This document shows positions 62,757 to 64,000 of a DNA stretch of 64,000 nt, one piece after another (position 1 is the stretch's first letter; the number at the start of each line of letters is the position of its first letter). Under the pieces are notes generated by a model, which was not told the origin of the DNA, made no database searches, and saw nothing but the letters and a program-made list of their open reading frames with translations. The stretch spans positions 1-64,000 of the forward strand of contig NZ_PVWJ01000007.1 in NCBI RefSeq assembly GCF_003003775.1, written 5' to 3'. This DNA comes from Merismopedia glauca CCAP 1448/3 (GTDB lineage Bacteria; Cyanobacteriota; Cyanobacteriia; Cyanobacteriales; CCAP-1448). Made by a program: the position numbers and the translations under genes.

Positions 62757-64000
62757 ATGAGCGATCGCCAAATAGACTGGATTAAGTTACAAAAAGCCCT
62801 AGCTATCGAAGTGGAAACTGGTTTTCGCGATATTGTAGGCAAACAGTATCGGTTTAGTGAGTTTCTATGTTTAAATTTGGGCGATCCATCGACTAGTTTG
62901 AGTTTAGAACACAAACGTCAATGTCAGGAGTTAGCTAGTAGATTTGCTCAGTATCCTGGGTTAGAATTGAGCGATCGCCAGCATTTAATTGCTAAAACTC
63001 GTCACTTCATTCTTCAAGTCAGACAAACATCCCCAAATCCTGAAGGTTTGAGGGTAGCTGAAACTGCTGTGACAGGTAAGATTCCTGTGACTAAGCCTTT
63101 GGTGGCTTTTGATAGTGAAATCACACCAGATAGACCTTTATTATATTTACCCAAGGTAGGGGCACGCAAAGCTGATGTTTTAGCTAAATTAGGGTTACAG
63201 ACAGTTAGAGATTTACTATTTTACTATCCCAGAGATCATATTGATTATGCCCGTCAAATCAACATTAGCCAACTCCAAGCCGGAGAAACCGTTACCATTT
63301 TGGGAACTGTGAGGCGGTGTACTTGTTTTACCAGTCCTAAAAACAAGAAATTGACGATTTTAGAGATTATTATTGAAGATCGTAGTGGCAAGATTCGTCT
63401 GAGTCGGTTTTTGGCGGGAGATAGATATAGTCATCGCGGGAGACAAGAAACCATTAAGCGCCAGTACCCCCCTGGTGCAGTTGTAGCCGCTTCGGGGTTA
63501 GTAGAAAATAACAAATATGGCTTGACTCTCAAAGATCCGCAAATAGAGGTTTTGGGCGATCGCCAAGATGCGATTGATTCAGTGACGATTGGGCGAATTG
63601 TGCCCATTTATCCCTTAACTGAGGGCATTGCTGCTGAAACCATTCGACAAGCGGTAATTGAAGCTTTACCCGCCGCCAAGCGCCTGAGAGATCCATTTCC
63701 CAGAGCCTTTAGGGAGGGATACGGGCTAATTCCTTTAAAGGATGCGATCGCTAACATCCATTTTCCCGAAAATCATGAAATTAAACAAGCTGCTCGCAGA
63801 AGGCTAGTATTTGATGAATTTTTCTACTTGCAACTGGGTTTTTTACAAAGGCGCAACCAATTACGTCAATCACAAACTGCCGCTAGCCTCGCCCCAACAG
63901 GTAAGTTGATCGAAGAATTCTACAATATTTTACCGTTTCAGCTAACTAAAGCGCAGCAACGGGTAATTAATGATGTCCTTAAAGATCTGCAAAAACCGAA
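62757..64000 (+). CDS. recG: ATP-dependent DNA helicase RecG, 3' end cut by window edge
   Basis: The frame from ATG 62757 (MSDRQIDWIKLQKALAIEVE) stays open for 414 codons to the window end; a stop has not been reached. It branch-migrates and restarts stalled replication forks. The N-terminal extension of about 130 residues is typical of cyanobacterial RecG; then LLYLPKVGARKADVLAKLGL and DLLFYYPRDHIDYARQI mark the wedge/OB domain, IVPIYPLTEGIAAETIRQAV the linker, and FQLTKAQQRVINDV the Q-motif of the helicase, just at the end. Walker A and later motifs lie beyond base 64000. Confidence 0.93.
   Translation, partial: MSDRQIDWIKLQKALAIEVETGFRDIVGKQYRFSEFLCLNLGDPSTSLSLEHKRQCQELASRFAQYPGLELSDRQHLIAKTRHFILQVRQTSPNPEGLRVAETAVTGKIPVTKPLVAFDSEITPDRPLLYLPKVGARKADVLAKLGLQTVRDLLFYYPRDHIDYARQINISQLQAGETVTILGTVRRCTCFTSPKNKKLTILEIIIEDRSGKIRLSRFLAGDRYSHRGRQETIKRQYPPGAVVAASGLVENNKYGLTLKDPQIEVLGDRQDAIDSVTIGRIVPIYPLTEGIAAETIRQAVIEALPAAKRLRDPFPRAFREGYGLIPLKDAIANIHFPENHEIKQAARRRLVFDEFFYLQLGFLQRRNQLRQSQTAASLAPTGKLIEEFYNILPFQLTKAQQRVINDVLKDLQKP

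Overview
This is a chromosomal stretch from a cyanobacterium. Evidence: the octamer GCGATCGC (HIP1) recurs throughout, coding density is moderate, heptamer tandem repeats lie between genes, and many genes belong to cyanobacterial or plastid families: Ycf20, a CAAD-domain protein, HpsJ, cyanoexosortase A, tandem DesC-type desaturases, a SigD-like group 2 sigma factor, a thylakoid-lumen-type pentapeptide protein, and a giant TamB-like protein. I cannot name the species from sequence alone. There is no rRNA operon, prophage, CRISPR array or intact IS.

Layout. 1-8.1 kb: a cut-off HEAT-repeat gene, small membrane and exported proteins, a broken HAD hydrolase fragment, an FHA-fused class A penicillin-binding protein, a palindromic MITE-like element and a protein ending in two Tudor/chromo-barrel domains. 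8.2-18.3 kb: tRNA-Thr, cysS, a candidate small RNA with a terminator, Uma2 nuclease, NUDIX hydrolase, STAND-type ATPase, sulfotransferase, lipoate ligase translationally coupled to a YbjN-like gene, a ferritin-like protein and a SLATT-like two-TM protein. 18.6-26.6 kb: Ser/Thr kinase bracketed by three copies of a triple-hairpin repeat, a PLP enzyme of the Met_gamma_lyase family, duplicated desaturases, queC and a TolC-type porin. 26.7-31.6 kb: an exported protein, then two VOC proteins, a DUF1772 protein and a cytochrome P450 in one direction (probably accessory), a membrane protein and ycf20. 31.8-37.9 kb: GT39 glycosyltransferase, DUF58, rsmD, a second MITE copy with an apparent 11-bp target duplication, Deg/HtrA protease and tyrA. 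38.0-42.2 kb: hpsJ, cyanoexosortase-associated protein and cyanoexosortase A (one operon), CAAD, and a duplicated QueD-like protein. 42.4-53.8 kb: dnaG, a stand-alone T2SSE_N-like domain, a pentapeptide protein, yraN, a protease-TPR protein, two hydrolase/phosphatase genes, a sigma factor, Rpn-like nuclease overlapping purN, and an exported lipocalin-like/pilin-GH protein. 54-64 kb: a YeiH-family exporter with an unlisted 44-aa membrane partner, a 2307-residue TamB-like protein with about eleven 72-residue repeats, and the 5' part of recG.

Functional links visible here: queC and the QueD-like gene belong to queuosine/7-deazaguanine synthesis although 17 kb apart; crtA, its associated gene and hpsJ form an exosortase/surface-polysaccharide unit; TamB, TolC and the class A PBP serve the envelope. 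The most noteworthy observations are the MITE with matched ends and target duplication, the homogenised TamB repeats, the gene conversion between the desaturases, the half-degenerate QueD fusion, and heptamer repeats that have become the C-termini of real proteins. I did not find a convincing wholly new multi-gene system.
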